Assembly: GCA_907163375.1 (NCBI GenBank)
Contig: CAJQUW010007938.1
Location: 310,001 to 374,000 of the forward strand
Source of the DNA: Prostheceraeus crozeri
Taxonomy: Eukaryota; Platyhelminthes; Polycladida; Euryleptidae
DNA: 64,000 nt
Reading direction: 5' to 3'
Positions 31,940 through 43,008 of this stretch are shown piece by piece (the stretch's first letter is position 1; each line of letters opens with the position of its first letter). The translations under genes and the position numbers were made by a program. Under the pieces are notes generated by a model. It was not told the origin of the DNA and did no database searches. It worked only from the letters and a program-made list of their open reading frames with translations.

Positions 31940-32161
31940 TGTAATATCTGATCTGATGTAATCTAATCTGCTATCTTTACAACTCTATGGTGTATTAATC
32001 AGTATACACATTAGCATGCACAGTATAAAGGGTACATGGGTTCTCGGCTAAAAACACAGCGTACACGCATAAGAAAACTGAGTGTGTATTCAAACCATGA
32101 ACATATTCAAACAAAGTTAAGGAATAGAAATATGTCCAATCTCATAGAGTGAGATATTACA
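31940..32161 (-). repeat. Gypsy 5' LTR
   Basis: 222 bp, two differences from the other LTR. On the - strand it is followed directly by ATGGCGACGGGAACG, which contains both the gag start codon and a tRNA primer site beginning TGG. Confidence 0.93.
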
Positions 32162-32660
32162 TTATAGAAACAGGAAAAAAGCACTATCAATCTGCATCGA
32201 TATGAATTGTAAGGAAAGTAGCAAAATATCAGTTCAACCTTATTTTCTTAGGTTCTTAAATCTTAAGTCCAGTAAAAAATTTTGTGATACGATGGAACCC
32301 GTTCTATTAGTAATTTGGCCTATGGTGTTGGTTCCCATGCAGTTTTGGGGCTAGTTCGGCAAAATTTTGATTGCATGGTTCTCATTGTAGGCCCCTATAT
32401 CTTATCTCGCATAACCAGCAATATCAAAATCTGAATGGAATTTATAAAAGACATCTCACATATAATAGTCTTGACAGTTTGGGCATGGGGAGGTTGCTGA
32501 CGATCAAATAAATTATTGTCAAATTCTTTATGAATAAGGCTAAAATGTTCTTTGAAATTCTATTCTTGAAGTTTTGACTTCTTCTGAAGTTTAGTTCGGT
32601 TCACACTAAACAGCAAGATAATTTTTTTGCAAATTAAGTACGGGTTCTATTCGAGGGCAG

Positions 32661-32940
32661 GGTGCATGATTTGAATGAACATATCAAATCGCGATTTAAC
32701 TTCCTTGCGGAATACGAAAGGGAAGAAATCGCAGAGAAAGATGATTCTACGAAATCGAAACGCAATTTTTACAAGAAGAAGGATTGGAAGCTCTTTTTGC
32801 GTGACTTTGTGTTATTGACTTTTTACATCGCTTTATGGGCAATTCCATTTGTTCATACGTTACATTTTGCAACATATTTCTATGTATATGTTTTGATAGA
32901 AGAATGGTATTTATCAGCAGCTGTTACCATGCAACTGTAA
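32661..32940 (+). CDS. Possible single exon with a transmembrane segment, unknown
   Basis: A run of 92 codons begins after an acceptor-like TTCGAGGGCAG. It shows a charged cytoplasmic-looking stretch (FNFLAEYEREEIAEKDDSTK), then FYKKKDWKLFLRDFVLLTFY, then a hydrophobic segment (IALWAIPFVHTLHFATYFYV) and EEW. A GT near 32,907 could be the donor. The pattern 'basic - LRDF - membrane span' recalls polycystin-type channels, but I would not assign it. No neighbouring exon was found. Confidence 0.28.
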
Positions 32941-33267
32941 TGTTCTTGTTATGCAGATTTGATTCTTTCAAATATACATTTCATGGAGAAAAAATGTTCA
33001 AAGTCACTGTTCGTCCGTTTCACTAAGGAGACACAAAAAACATTTACTATTATGCTATCAAAATCTTCTGCTCTCCTACAATTGATAGAAAGCTAACATT
33101 TCCCAGAGATATAATTCATGATCCACTTTACGTGCATGCATAGTTATTATAATCAAACAACTGGATGAGATTTACGATGCATTTAAAGAACGTTCGTACG
33201 TTACAATGAGATCGTTCGTGCGGTACATAGCGAAGGCAATCACTTCAGTACTATCCTTAAATTTATT
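32941..33267. other. No gene seen
   Basis: AT-rich sequence before the hAT-type MITE. Confidence 0.35.
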
Positions 33268-33275
33268 AATAGAAC

Positions 33276-33932
33276 CATAGAGTAGGGATATGTAGCTAGA
33301 GTGTCGACTCAAAAAAAGTATCTGTATGCAGTGAAAATTTTATATGAAAAGATTCAGTTTCTTGCGGAGAATACGTTCCCGTGGTCCGAAAAATTATTTG
33401 AGCAGTTCCAAAAAATGTCAAAATTTTGCCAATTTATATACTACCGGGATGACTCCTCTACGCAAGTAGTAATGAAACAAGTTGGATATCAAAATGAATG
33501 AATATTTGCTAATAAGCATCCTAACTAAGCGGAAATTAAGCTGATTATCAAAGGAATTTCATGATCCGTTTTATAATGGAAGTCTTCATGAAAAAGTCGA
33601 CATCTTATTGTGCTTTCTTGGCTGAAATTTCATATTTCTAATTCATGAAGGCAATAGCAGGTCATCGAGTTGCCAATTTAACAAATATTGCCTCTCCAAG
33701 GCAGTCATGACACGGAAAATCTGTAAAATAATATCATTTCCCTCTGATTTGCTATCATGATCACTGAATTCCGCTGTAATTTCTTCAAAACTGTATAAAT
33801 GTGTATATCTTACATTTTGAAACAATTCCGACTGTAACTCTCTTGAGTTCATTTAATAAAATCGAAAGTGTATACATATTGGGGATTTAATAAATGCGGA
33901 GTTACCACTCTACCTAACATATTTACTCTATG
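33276..33932. mobile_element. hAT-type MITE, family 1 copy a (657 bp)
   Basis: Terminal inverted repeats begin CATAGAGTA and continue with ...TAGAGTG on both sides. A perfect 8-bp target duplication AATAGAAC flanks the copy (33,268-33,275 and 33,933-33,940). Eight-base duplications are typical of the hAT superfamily. It shares internal sequence with the 44.2 kb copy (for example GTGTCGACTCAAAAAA and ACGTTCCCGTGGTCC). It carries no transposase. Confidence 0.88.
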
Positions 33933-33940
33933 AATAGAAC

Positions 33941-34524
33941 CACAAAAAAGCATTGGTCATATTCTCTAAGAAGCACGTGAATATATATGCATTACTTCAG
34001 CATCATTCAACATCATGTTGAACCATACATCAGTAGTACCGGTAACTGTAGGAACACTCCAAGATGTCATTATCATCTATCATATCATAGAGATCGAAGG
34101 AGTACTGGAAATTCAAATATTATGTAAATACTACTCATATAAATTTCAAGAAGTTCAAAAGTCTATATCAAAATTGGTGATTTTAAATTTTGAATTGCTA
34201 TGTATACGAAGATGAGTGTGTTAAACAATTTAATAAGTTCAGTCAAAAGTTCACGCAAGAGATATAATGAACCGCGAAATTCATGTCATTTGGTAGGCCT
34301 ACTTCGGAATACTTAAGAAGTTAATGAAGGAGGTGTGTATCGGATCGACCCTCCCCGACATTTGGATGCGCCTCAGAGCTCGGCATGGATAGGGTTGATG
34401 CAAAGAGCTAAACAGCTTGATGAAAGAATGTATTGTGACTGCCCGATGTGATGCCTCGATGGTCTGCTTTAGTTAATCTGCTTATAGGTGCTCTTACAAT
34501 AATTGATTATTACATTTTACTCAC
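33941..34524. other. No gene seen; presumed intron of peptide gene A
   Basis: There is no adjacent [AG]CA[AG]CA signature of paired Cys codons on the - strand, so a third exon of the peptide gene is not present here. Confidence 0.35.
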
Positions 34525-35167
34525 TACAACAAGAATCTCCAGGCGTACTGGTGCTTGATAAAGCGTTTGAATCAGCGAACATCATGACCGCCAGGAGTGT
34601 GACGCAGACGAGGAACTGTAAACAATAGAAAAATATTTCAATATTCTCATAAAGTTCATACGCAAAAAAAATAGCACGGGTGCAGGAGACAAAGTTTAGG
34701 GTCCGGATTTTATTGTACAGATAAATGAGCATGTATAACCAAGTCATCAAAACCAAAGGTTAGCAGTTGGATGACAGCAAAGAATTGATGAGAATATTCA
34801 AACTTTTATGAATTCACTCTTGCATGCACTTCTTGATATCCGTTTCCTCGGCATTGGTAATAAACAACTTTATTTAATTAAAAACGACAGTGGTAGCCAC
34901 ACGCCGCTTCGCCCGTTCTTCAGAGAATGTATACGGGAATGACAAAAGTGAACTTACAGTTTGTCAGATAGTGAGAATAGAGATCTGACATAGAAAGCTT
35001 GGTTATGACGTCATCTATTGAGTGAAATAGGAATTAATCTACAGCTACATGTAATATCTCATGACACGTTAAACAGAAAAATTAAGTCAAAAAATAATAT
35101 AAAAGAGGGAAAAGGAAGGAAATTATTTAAAGACAAGTACCTGCAAATATGAACTGTTTTGGGACAT
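34525..35167 (-). CDS. Cys-rich secreted peptide gene A, exons 1 and 2
   Basis: Exon 1 (35,141-35,167) encodes MSQNSSYLQ. Exon 2 (34,525-34,615) follows an acceptor GTTTACAG and encodes a signal-peptide core FLVCVTLLAVMMFADSNA, then LSSTSTPGDSCC, ending in phase 1 at a GTGAGT donor. Exon layout, phases and the CC end match gene B, whose exon 1 encodes MPQ and exon 2 FIACIALLLVTMIAG. The signal peptide is probably cleaved near SNA. The exon 1 donor GTACTT is weak, so exon 1 is less certain than exon 2. The likely exon 3 is at 23,905. Short secreted six-cysteine peptides are often antimicrobial or signalling; no function can be read here. Confidence 0.6.
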
Positions 35168-38100
35168 ATAGCACTGGTTTGAACCACTTGATGATGGCCA
35201 TTCTTCAGTTACAAATAAATAAAGCAAATTTTTGCACTTTTTCAAACATTTATAATCGTTAATTGAAATTGCTGTTCGGTGATGACATGACTTCAAGTGT
35301 CTGGTGATGGATGCTGGCGGTTCACACGCTGTCATCAGTGGTGTGTCGGTAGGTAGTGAAATAGGTCTGCATAATCATATTTAGATTTAAAGATTAAAAA
35401 CTTCGAATAATACATAGAAAGTTACAGGTTGATTGAAGAAGGAGAATCATGCGTCTGGGCAAAGTCAACTAAAATATTGAATTTGCTACTCGAAAGTGAT
35501 CATTTTTGCGTAAGAGCTTTGTAGGTATGTGCAATATATAGCTAGAATTGTTTTGACAAACTTCATATTCCACATAAAAGCAACAACGTAAAGCAAATGA
35601 TTGTTTTATCAATCTGAACGGCATGGCCAAAAAAATACTTGAAATTGTTTTGAGGATTACAACACTAAGAATCATTACGAAACAAGTGAATAGCCTTACT
35701 CATCATTTCTAGGAAATAATAAACCAACTTTATCAAATATAAGAGCACTTGCATTCGGTCTTACAGATCTTGACAGCCTGTCAATGACAGGTAAGTATGC
35801 ATACTTGATGGGGATCGCTTTCCAGAATCTGATCAAAATTCAACTTCACGAGCAAACTAAAATGATCTCACTGTATGATATACATCATCAAATGATCTAC
35901 ATGTCAACACCTACGTATAAGAAGGCTTAGAAACTAGGACAAAATTCACTTTCATTCGTCCTGTCCATGTTTTGATTCATAAATGACTGCTTTCCCATTG
36001 GCCTTCACCGTACTTCCTCGTGAAATCGACTCATTCATTCACTGCACGCTGCGCCTGCAGACTGGTGTTTATCACAGCTGACGTCATCACGAACACGAGC
36101 GTAACAAGCGGATATCTCGTAAAGCAAATCGTTGCAGAGTGCTAGATACGGATAGAAGTGGCAGTTGATGTATAAACTAGCTTTTAAGACAATAAAATCA
36201 AAACCGAAATTTGCCCGCAGTACGCCTTTAAAAGGAGAATAAGAGGCATTGGACAAGTATTAACGATAGGTAAGAAGTATCGAAGTTTGCTGACGAATCT
36301 TCTTTAGTAAATAATAAGTCTATAGCTACCGAAGAGAAATGTTCTTTATTTTCTGGAGTGCACAAATCAACCTGCATTCTATACTGTGAACTGTACGTTC
36401 CTAATGCTACCTCCTATTGCTCTAAGCGTTGTGAGTTTCGGAGTTGTAGCATAACAATACGTAGAAGTGGAGGTGCTAAATTCTACGGATTAACCCCTAA
36501 TGCTACGTGAACCTCTAATGCTACGACGCTGTCGTAAGTAATGTAAGGATGATTGAAAATGTTCTACAGAATCTTATTCCAAAGTTCTTATGTTACATCA
36601 GTTGCTTACTAACATTTGCGGTCCTCTAGTGTTCTTGATTAGTGGTTTTTATTCGGAGTTTTTTCAGCTTTACCTAGGAGCTTGCGGTTTAAAGTGAAAT
36701 GTTCTCCAACGATGAAAATAGTTTTTGCTGTGTTATCTTCCGAATGCGTTCAGGAATGTGCAGCTTCAGCTTTCCAGGTTCCATGGTTTCTTTTTGAAGA
36801 CGTTTTCCTTCGCTGCTCCCCATGTGCATAAATCTAGCGCATTCAGATTCGATGACTTCGTAGGCCGAATATCGGCAGAGATAACTTGATGATGGCTTTA
36901 CGGAGAGGGAGAATCAGTTCATCTCAGTATCTTTCCACGTGGAATGCTTGACCGAAAAATAATGGCCCGATTATCTTTCGACACACCATATTCCTGCTTT
37001 AATGGAGTGCACTATGGTATTGTAAAAAGATAAGCGACAATCGTTAATTCAATCTCGATGAGAACAGTGGCGGGAGCAGTTAATCGATTCCGCTCGATTA
37101 ATCATGCGACGGATTCAATCGAACGATTTTTCTGCAATGTGACTTGTTAGTGAAATTTGCTTGGTAAGGCAAAAATAATGTAAATAAATAATTCACTCTT
37201 TCAACGTTTGAGATAATTGCAATGCGCGGTTGCTCGTACATGAGATCATGCATAGCTTAATGCCGCGCGACACGATTTTTCATTCCCATGCAGCAAATTC
37301 TCTATGGGAGTTGCCCTACTCAACAGGAATACTTTATTTCATACAATAGCATTAAACGCGTTCGTATATAAGCAATGTGCACGATTTATACGAATCACAC
37401 ATTCTCTCAAGCATGATATTATATCTCCGCACTGAAATCAATTTAAAGACATTGATGACAATACGTATCAAGCCTGATTTACATGTACATTTAATATGCA
37501 CAATATGAACATTGTCCGGTAACAATTGAACTCTCATCTAGATTATGGCAGGATGGCAATATAATGCCATATAGACTTTGTATATATGCAGGTTTGGTAA
37601 TCACAATGACTGCAGAGTGCCAGTTCGCCTGGGTATAGAATAAAAAGATGTCCTCAGAATTAACACAAGAAATTTATGGAGATGTAGTCCGCTGTTTGCT
37701 GGCGGTTTGTTGCTTAGTTAAATCAATCATGTTCTTGCTTCAGCGTTATTAATAACAAGCAATTTAAGCAAAAAAGGTCCTTGACAGTAGCAGACCCTGC
37801 GTTTTTCTCCATACAAGGACTCATCAGTACGGCTCGGAACTAGCTTTAACATCTGGAATGTGTGAACAATCTGAATGACTGCGCAACGGGTTGGTCTGTG
37901 TTTATTTTTTCCTGCCTTTGCCGTGCGGCTGATAATCATAAAGATTGTAGAGTGCCAGTTATATACATTTTATTTTTAAGCTAGTTTGGAAAATAATGAG
38001 TTGTACTGACGAGCTTTTGTAGGGTGAAGCGCATCGTCTACGGCTTGCAATGAATTTTTGTGCTTAAATTGTTCAGGTCTGAGGATATCTTTCTATTAGA

Positions 38101-40027
38101 TTTGCTTATGTTTTGCAAACGCTATATATAATAAGCGTTTTTAATGGCTTGATTTAATTAACGCACAATTGTGCTTATTTCAAGACTGATAGAAGAAACA
38201 GTAAATGTCTACAATTACCGTATATTCAATAAAATATGATTGATGAAGAGCAGAAGAATCAATGAAAACATTTACTTGCATGTACTTGCAGCATTTCTAT
38301 GAATGATTTCCACTAGAATCCTAGAAATGCATGTAGAGTATCAAGACTTTTCGTGCCTTGCCTACGACTTATCATGTATTTTGATTTATTATAATACATT
38401 CCCAACCATTTGCAAATAGAGTATCGCACAGGGTAGTTACAATTTATCATGTCGTAGTAGTCTGTAGGTGCATCATACTCTCAGTCTTAATGGTAGGTTA
38501 CACCACGAGCGATTACACGAGCGCGAAGCGCGAGTTTAATCGAGAGTAGTGCAACCAGATTGTCGCCACAGTTTTCTGCCAAACTTTCATTACTTTTTCT
38601 GCAGCAATTTTTCATAGGTTCTAGCAATAGGTTGACGTTTCTTTTTGGTGCAATTGTAGCACATACCCGAAACTTTCTCTCAGTCACTCGAATTTTCAAA
38701 AATACCTGCTCCCCTGCCTGGTGGGTCCTAATTAATGAAAACGGCTTGCCTTATTCCAAGCTCCCTCCTTGCTAGGTATCTTACAGTATCAAAAATTTGA
38801 AGTATTGTTGCGATAGATAGCGATCAGCTTTATCTGATGGTGCAGAAACGGCAAAGAAAGATCCAGAAATGAGGTCAGCAGAGTTATTAGAAAGTAAGTT
38901 ACTTTTTGGGATTTTCAAGTTTGCAAACATCATGCATTTAGTTCATGCAGATACATTTAGTTTTGACTTAAAGCCCTATCGGTCTTGTATGATAGATGCT
39001 TTTATCTTTGAGAATTTTATGAGCATCGTTGTTGCCATTAACTTCAAAGTGGACTTTATTCGTGATATCACGATGAAATGAAATAATCCATTGAGTATGC
39101 ACATACATTGTACATACAATATCAGTCACCAACTTGATGCAAAATACATATAGATCTAAATATTTTGATGATAGATTTGATTGCATTCTTCTCTTCACTG
39201 CGCATTCCTGCTATCAAACCAGTTCGTTAGATAATAAACTGTCACTTCTTCATAGTGCCAGTCAAATGTCACAAGACCAACAATGCACGAGTTTCTTTGA
39301 CTGTTTGATGAGAATAGCAAATTGATCAGCTTGATTTGGTAATTTCAAGTACACTTTTGATCTTTAAATGACCAATTCAATGCTTGAAAGCAGAAGACTT
39401 CTGCTAAGTCACCACTGAAATCCGTGCAGATGTTTGCATACCCATCTGAAATCCTGTGAGCAACGAGATGGTTGGATGTCACGATTACTTCATAGGACTC
39501 GATATAGCTTCTTTCCGAACAGATGACAGTAATTCCGAGAAACAAATTTGCAAGAGGATAGGAAAGTCAATGACCACGCCGTGAACAACGGACAAAAGCT
39601 ATGTCGGCTATGCTCACTGTCATGTGTGTGACACTAGGATTTCTTTAGTTGTCGTTAGTCGGCTTAGAATAACTTTAGAGGGAGCTATACGTGTATCTTG
39701 TGCTTTTCGTCCATGGCATGAGATTGAGTATGGAATTCGTCATCTGTATTTTCAGCTTGCATCAGTCTGAGATGTATTGGCCGATGAAGAGTAAGGAATG
39801 CTCGAACTGACTTACATTTCCTTGTATTTTTCAGAATAAGTTAGCTACTTAATAAATCCCGATTGAGTAAGACCTTAATCCTAGTAATATGATCAATGAA
39901 AAGCAATTGAATGCAATACAAGCTTGAAAAATGCGACAATAAAGCTTGGTTTGTTGATTCATAACGTTGATTTTCCTATGGCCAAGAAAGTCGATTTAGC
40001 GTGGAAAATGAGAATTAATGCGTTGTC
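35168..40027. other. Long stretch without a recognisable gene
   Basis: Only short chance frames. Local features are several CTAATGCTAC units at 36,395-36,530, a repeated TAGAGTGCCAGTT near 37,612 and 37,950, and the dispersed repeat at 38,005. An ACGAGCGCGAAGCGCGAG motif near 38,515 has the same GCGCGAAGCGC core as the 18.2 kb hairpins. Confidence 0.4.
38005..38090. repeat. Dispersed repeat, copy 2 (partner near 23,215)
   Basis: TAGGGTGAAGCGCATCGTCT, then GAATTTTTGTGCTTAAAT and GTTCAGGTCTGAGG, collinear with the 23.2 kb copy. Confidence 0.6.
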
Positions 40028-40035
40028 ATACTGAG

Positions 40036-42183
40036 CAGGGATTTCAATCCCGGGATTGGAGAGTCAAACTCCCGGGATTGAGAAATTTGCAATAAAGCTG
40101 TATTCCGTCTTAAGTACGACAAACTGTCGAACATAAAACTACCAGAAATCCATACACGATAGATGTAGATTCTTTACACTTCAATATAATCGTCAACGTC
40201 GTGTTTTCAATAATCCATTGATGATGCTTTCTGATTAAAAGTCGAGACTTAAATTTGAGCTTGTCATTTGCCAAAACTAACAATGTTTGAGCGCATGACC
40301 AATTTATAGATGAGCATTGACGAAGTATAGGCCTACACAACGCCAGGATTAGGAATCGAGCTAATCCTAGGGATTGAGATCTTTAGGAGGCAATTGCTCA
40401 CTAGACCACGGTTTTGTTTTCATCATTAGCCTCTGGTCAACTCAATCCAGGGATTAGTTTTTTTCAGGAAGAATTATTCTCATTTGATCACAGTTGTTAT
40501 TCACAGCAGTAGCTTAGCTAACGGAGAAATATATAAAATATTTTTTTAATCGCGCAATCCCGAGCTTGGGATCTTGGAATCTCAAACTGCCAGTGCAATG
40601 CATTGAGGAAATAGTTGTGATTTTGATTATCCTGGCATTTTACTTGTAGCTACTGCTGGTATGGCTATATTTTGTCAATCTCGATCCCGGGTCAGAGCTT
40701 TTAATCACGAATACCGGAATAAAGAAAAGTCAGGATGTGTGCAGGTTCTAATTCTGGGTCTTCACTCTACCAATCACGAATCACAGGAAATTGCAAATTG
40801 AAAGTGCAAAAACCAAAAGTTCGCAACTGGTCCCTGTTACTTTCAACGCTGCCGTTATCAATTTGTGCATAAAGGGGAAAAAACTTTAAGTCGACTTCTC
40901 CATTGCAATATTGAAAGTAAACCGACTTTTAGCAATTTCTACTCCCACACCCCGGTACCATATTATGAACGTACATGTGTTTTGTCATAGCACATTTACT
41001 ACATACTCAATTCCAGAATCCCGTGACCGAGATTTTCCGGATTGTGGAATCTCTACCCTGCACGTAGGCCTACATCAGGGATGCGGAGTCCTATCATTTT
41101 GATAGGATTCCGACTCCGACTCCGACTCCGGGGGTTGATAGGACTCCGACTCCGGGTGGCAAGTATATAAGCCTAGTTTTTTTAAAAAAAATTGACTTAA
41201 CCCACATCATAGATAATTATAGGCTTACATGAACTTGTATTTAGTGATCATTGTATCAATTATATCAATCATTTTCGATGAAAGTTGATCAAATGTCGCT
41301 TTCAGTTGGATGCGTGTGACTCGTCTCCTCCCATCTTCTTGATATGTGCTTCACACGATTTGTCTCCAGTCTCTACCAGGCACGAAAATCCCCATCCCTC
41401 TCCAAAAAATATGAGCACACTTTCGATTTTAATATGCGCTTTAGAGGAGCCATCACACACGATTAACGTGAGGGTAAGAGGTAATGTTCTCAAACAAACT
41501 CATGTTTTACTTTTGTTTCCGATGTGACCTTTGGTGCGTAGGTGTGATCGAGGCTATAGGAAGGCTTGTCTTCTCTACTAACTCACCGAGTGAAAAGACA
41601 ATCCTTTTTTCACTATCACGGTTCATTCCCTCAACTATTAAAAGCTTTGTATGCACTGCTGTCTCTGTACTTTGTTTGACGGAGAAAGTTGACATCTAAA
41701 CAGTGACAGCTATGCACGAGTATAAATAATTTGCTAGTATTATAATTCGGGTCTAGTTATAAGCCGGAGTCCGACTCCGACTCCAGCAAAAATGATAGGA
41801 CTCCGGGACTCCGACTCCGCATCCCTGACGTACATATGATCAGAAAACGTAGAGGGCGTAAGTATATAATCACACATGTAAGTATGCTGACACAACTGTA
41901 ACATACAGGCTACAAAATTGAATTAGTAATTCAAAGAAAGATATCAAAAAGTATTCGAAAATCTATTCGGCTTCCACTGGCGAAGCAATAAAACATCTGT
42001 AAATTACTACCAAAATAACATATCAATCCTGGGATTTGTACAAACTCACGGAATTCCGGGATTGCAATCCCTACCGATATCCCATGCTAATAACACATAT
42101 CTATGCTTTATGGTAGGATATTCACTATTCTACTCAATCTCAGGATCGCGGGATTGTGATTTTCCGGGATTTTGGAATACCTA
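40036..42183. mobile_element. Non-autonomous hAT element (2.1 kb) with perfect 8-bp duplication
   Basis: The left end CAGGGATTTCAATCCCGGG and the right end (reverse complement TAGGTATTCCAAAATCCCGG) form degenerate inverted repeats. An exact 8-bp duplication ATACTGAG lies at 40,028-40,035 and 42,184-42,191. Many degenerate CGGGATTG motifs recur inside both ends, as expected of hAT subterminal repeats. No transposase frame is present. A second hAT is nested at 41,076-41,827. Confidence 0.82.
41076..41827. mobile_element. Second hAT element (752 bp) nested in the first, with BED-finger relic
   Basis: Inverted ends begin CAGGGATGCGGAGTC on both strands, followed by GGACTCCGACTCCG-type repeats. 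The flanks GCCTACAT and ACGTACAT match at six of eight positions, a worn 8-bp duplication. On the - strand near 41,300-41,400 the frame SCLVETGDKSCEAHIKKM followed by KRHLINFH resembles a decayed BED zinc finger of a hAT transposase. It is a deletion derivative. Confidence 0.8.
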
Positions 42184-42191
42184 ATACTGAG

Positions 42192-42658
42192 CATGAACGG
42201 CAAAGACGCCACTGAGCTTTGGTAAAAAATAGTTGGTTTTTCTATATCAGTCAAATGCGAGTTCAAGTCAGTTGAACGAGTTCAAATCATATCAATTAAT
42301 TTTTAGCACGAAGACATTTTTAATAGTTGCTATAACTACTTATTCATTCAAAATTAGCTTTTTCGCAAAACTATTTTGTGTTGAAGGGCAGCTGTCAAGT
42401 CAGCACTGATTAGGAGCAGCGTGTACTCGGCATGCTCCTCCACGGTCTGAATCATCTTATCTATCATCTCTTCATCGACTTTGACGTTCGTTTCACCACT
42501 CCGAGAAGCGAACAACAATGTCTACTTCAGAGATTCGACTTCTTTGGTCTGATTAACATTAATCTCAATCAATCACTGACGCTTTGAACAAATTGACATT
42601 AATAGGTGTCATGCGATTTTCAAGAAGATCAATTCCGTTCATGTAGCATAATGAGTTT
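42192..42658. other. No gene seen
   Basis: Intergenic sequence between the hAT element and the membrane-tail exon. Confidence 0.35.
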
Positions 42659-42752
42659 CTAATACATGTATAGTACGAAAGTCAGAACGATGAGCAAAGC
42701 AGCCGTGATGATTGTCCAAAGAGCCAATAAACTACTACGGCCAATAGAGTAT
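42659..42752 (-). CDS. Possible last exon encoding a C-terminal membrane tail
   Basis: After the acceptor GCATTACAG the minus-strand frame gives YSIGRSSLLALWTIITAALL, then IVLTFVLYMY and a stop. This is one transmembrane helix with almost no cytoplasmic tail, as in a tail-anchored or receptor-like protein. The preceding exon would have to supply one base. No upstream exon was identified with confidence. Confidence 0.35.
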
Positions 42753-42944
42753 CTGTAATGCAAAATAGGTCTATTGTATCTTACCAGGTCTCATATGAAA
42801 ACATAGTGTCATTCTTAAATGTATAGCATTTGTCCAAGATAACACGATGTCATGATTGAAAGTCTCTTTGTCTGTCATGATTTTACTTTGTCGATAGCTT
42901 CTTCGGATGCATGATGTGGTTCTCCACGTACCCGGACAGACCGT

Positions 42945-43008
42945 TGAGAGAATCGAAAATTTCTTCGGGTACTCATATGAGTACCCGAAGAAATTTTCGA
43001 TTCTCTCA
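42945..43008. repeat. Perfect 64-bp palindrome
   Basis: Two 32-bp arms with no spacer meet at 42,976/42,977 (centre GTACTCATATGAGTAC). AGCTTCTTCGGA occurs in direct orientation on both sides (about 42,898 and 43,008), hinting at a template-switch or foldback origin. Confidence 0.92.

Larger units (their letters stand above)
26499..32161 (-). mobile_element. Ty3/Gypsy LTR retrotransposon, young, with nested RTE
   Basis: The element is bounded by two 222-bp LTRs (TG...CA) and a 5-bp target duplication TTATA at 26,494-26,498 and 32,162-32,166. The LTRs differ at two positions by eye, so insertion is recent. Gene order gag-protease-RT-RNase H-integrase is that of Ty3/Gypsy. The single long Gag-Pol frame looks whole apart from one break made by the RTE insertion. 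It lies in the putative large intron of peptide gene A, in the same orientation. Single-frame layout and short LTRs suggest a Mag-like lineage (inference). Confidence 0.95.

Noticed and set aside
33643-33852. Minus-strand 69-codon frame in MITE copy a
   Set aside because: The frame is not conserved in copy b and has no transposase motif.
35123-35335. 70-codon minus-strand frame as a gene on its own
   Set aside because: Its last nine codons are better explained as exon 1 of peptide gene A; the upstream part has no domain.
41285-41527. 80-codon + strand frame in the inner hAT
   Set aside because: The opposite strand carries the BED-finger relic; this is its shadow.
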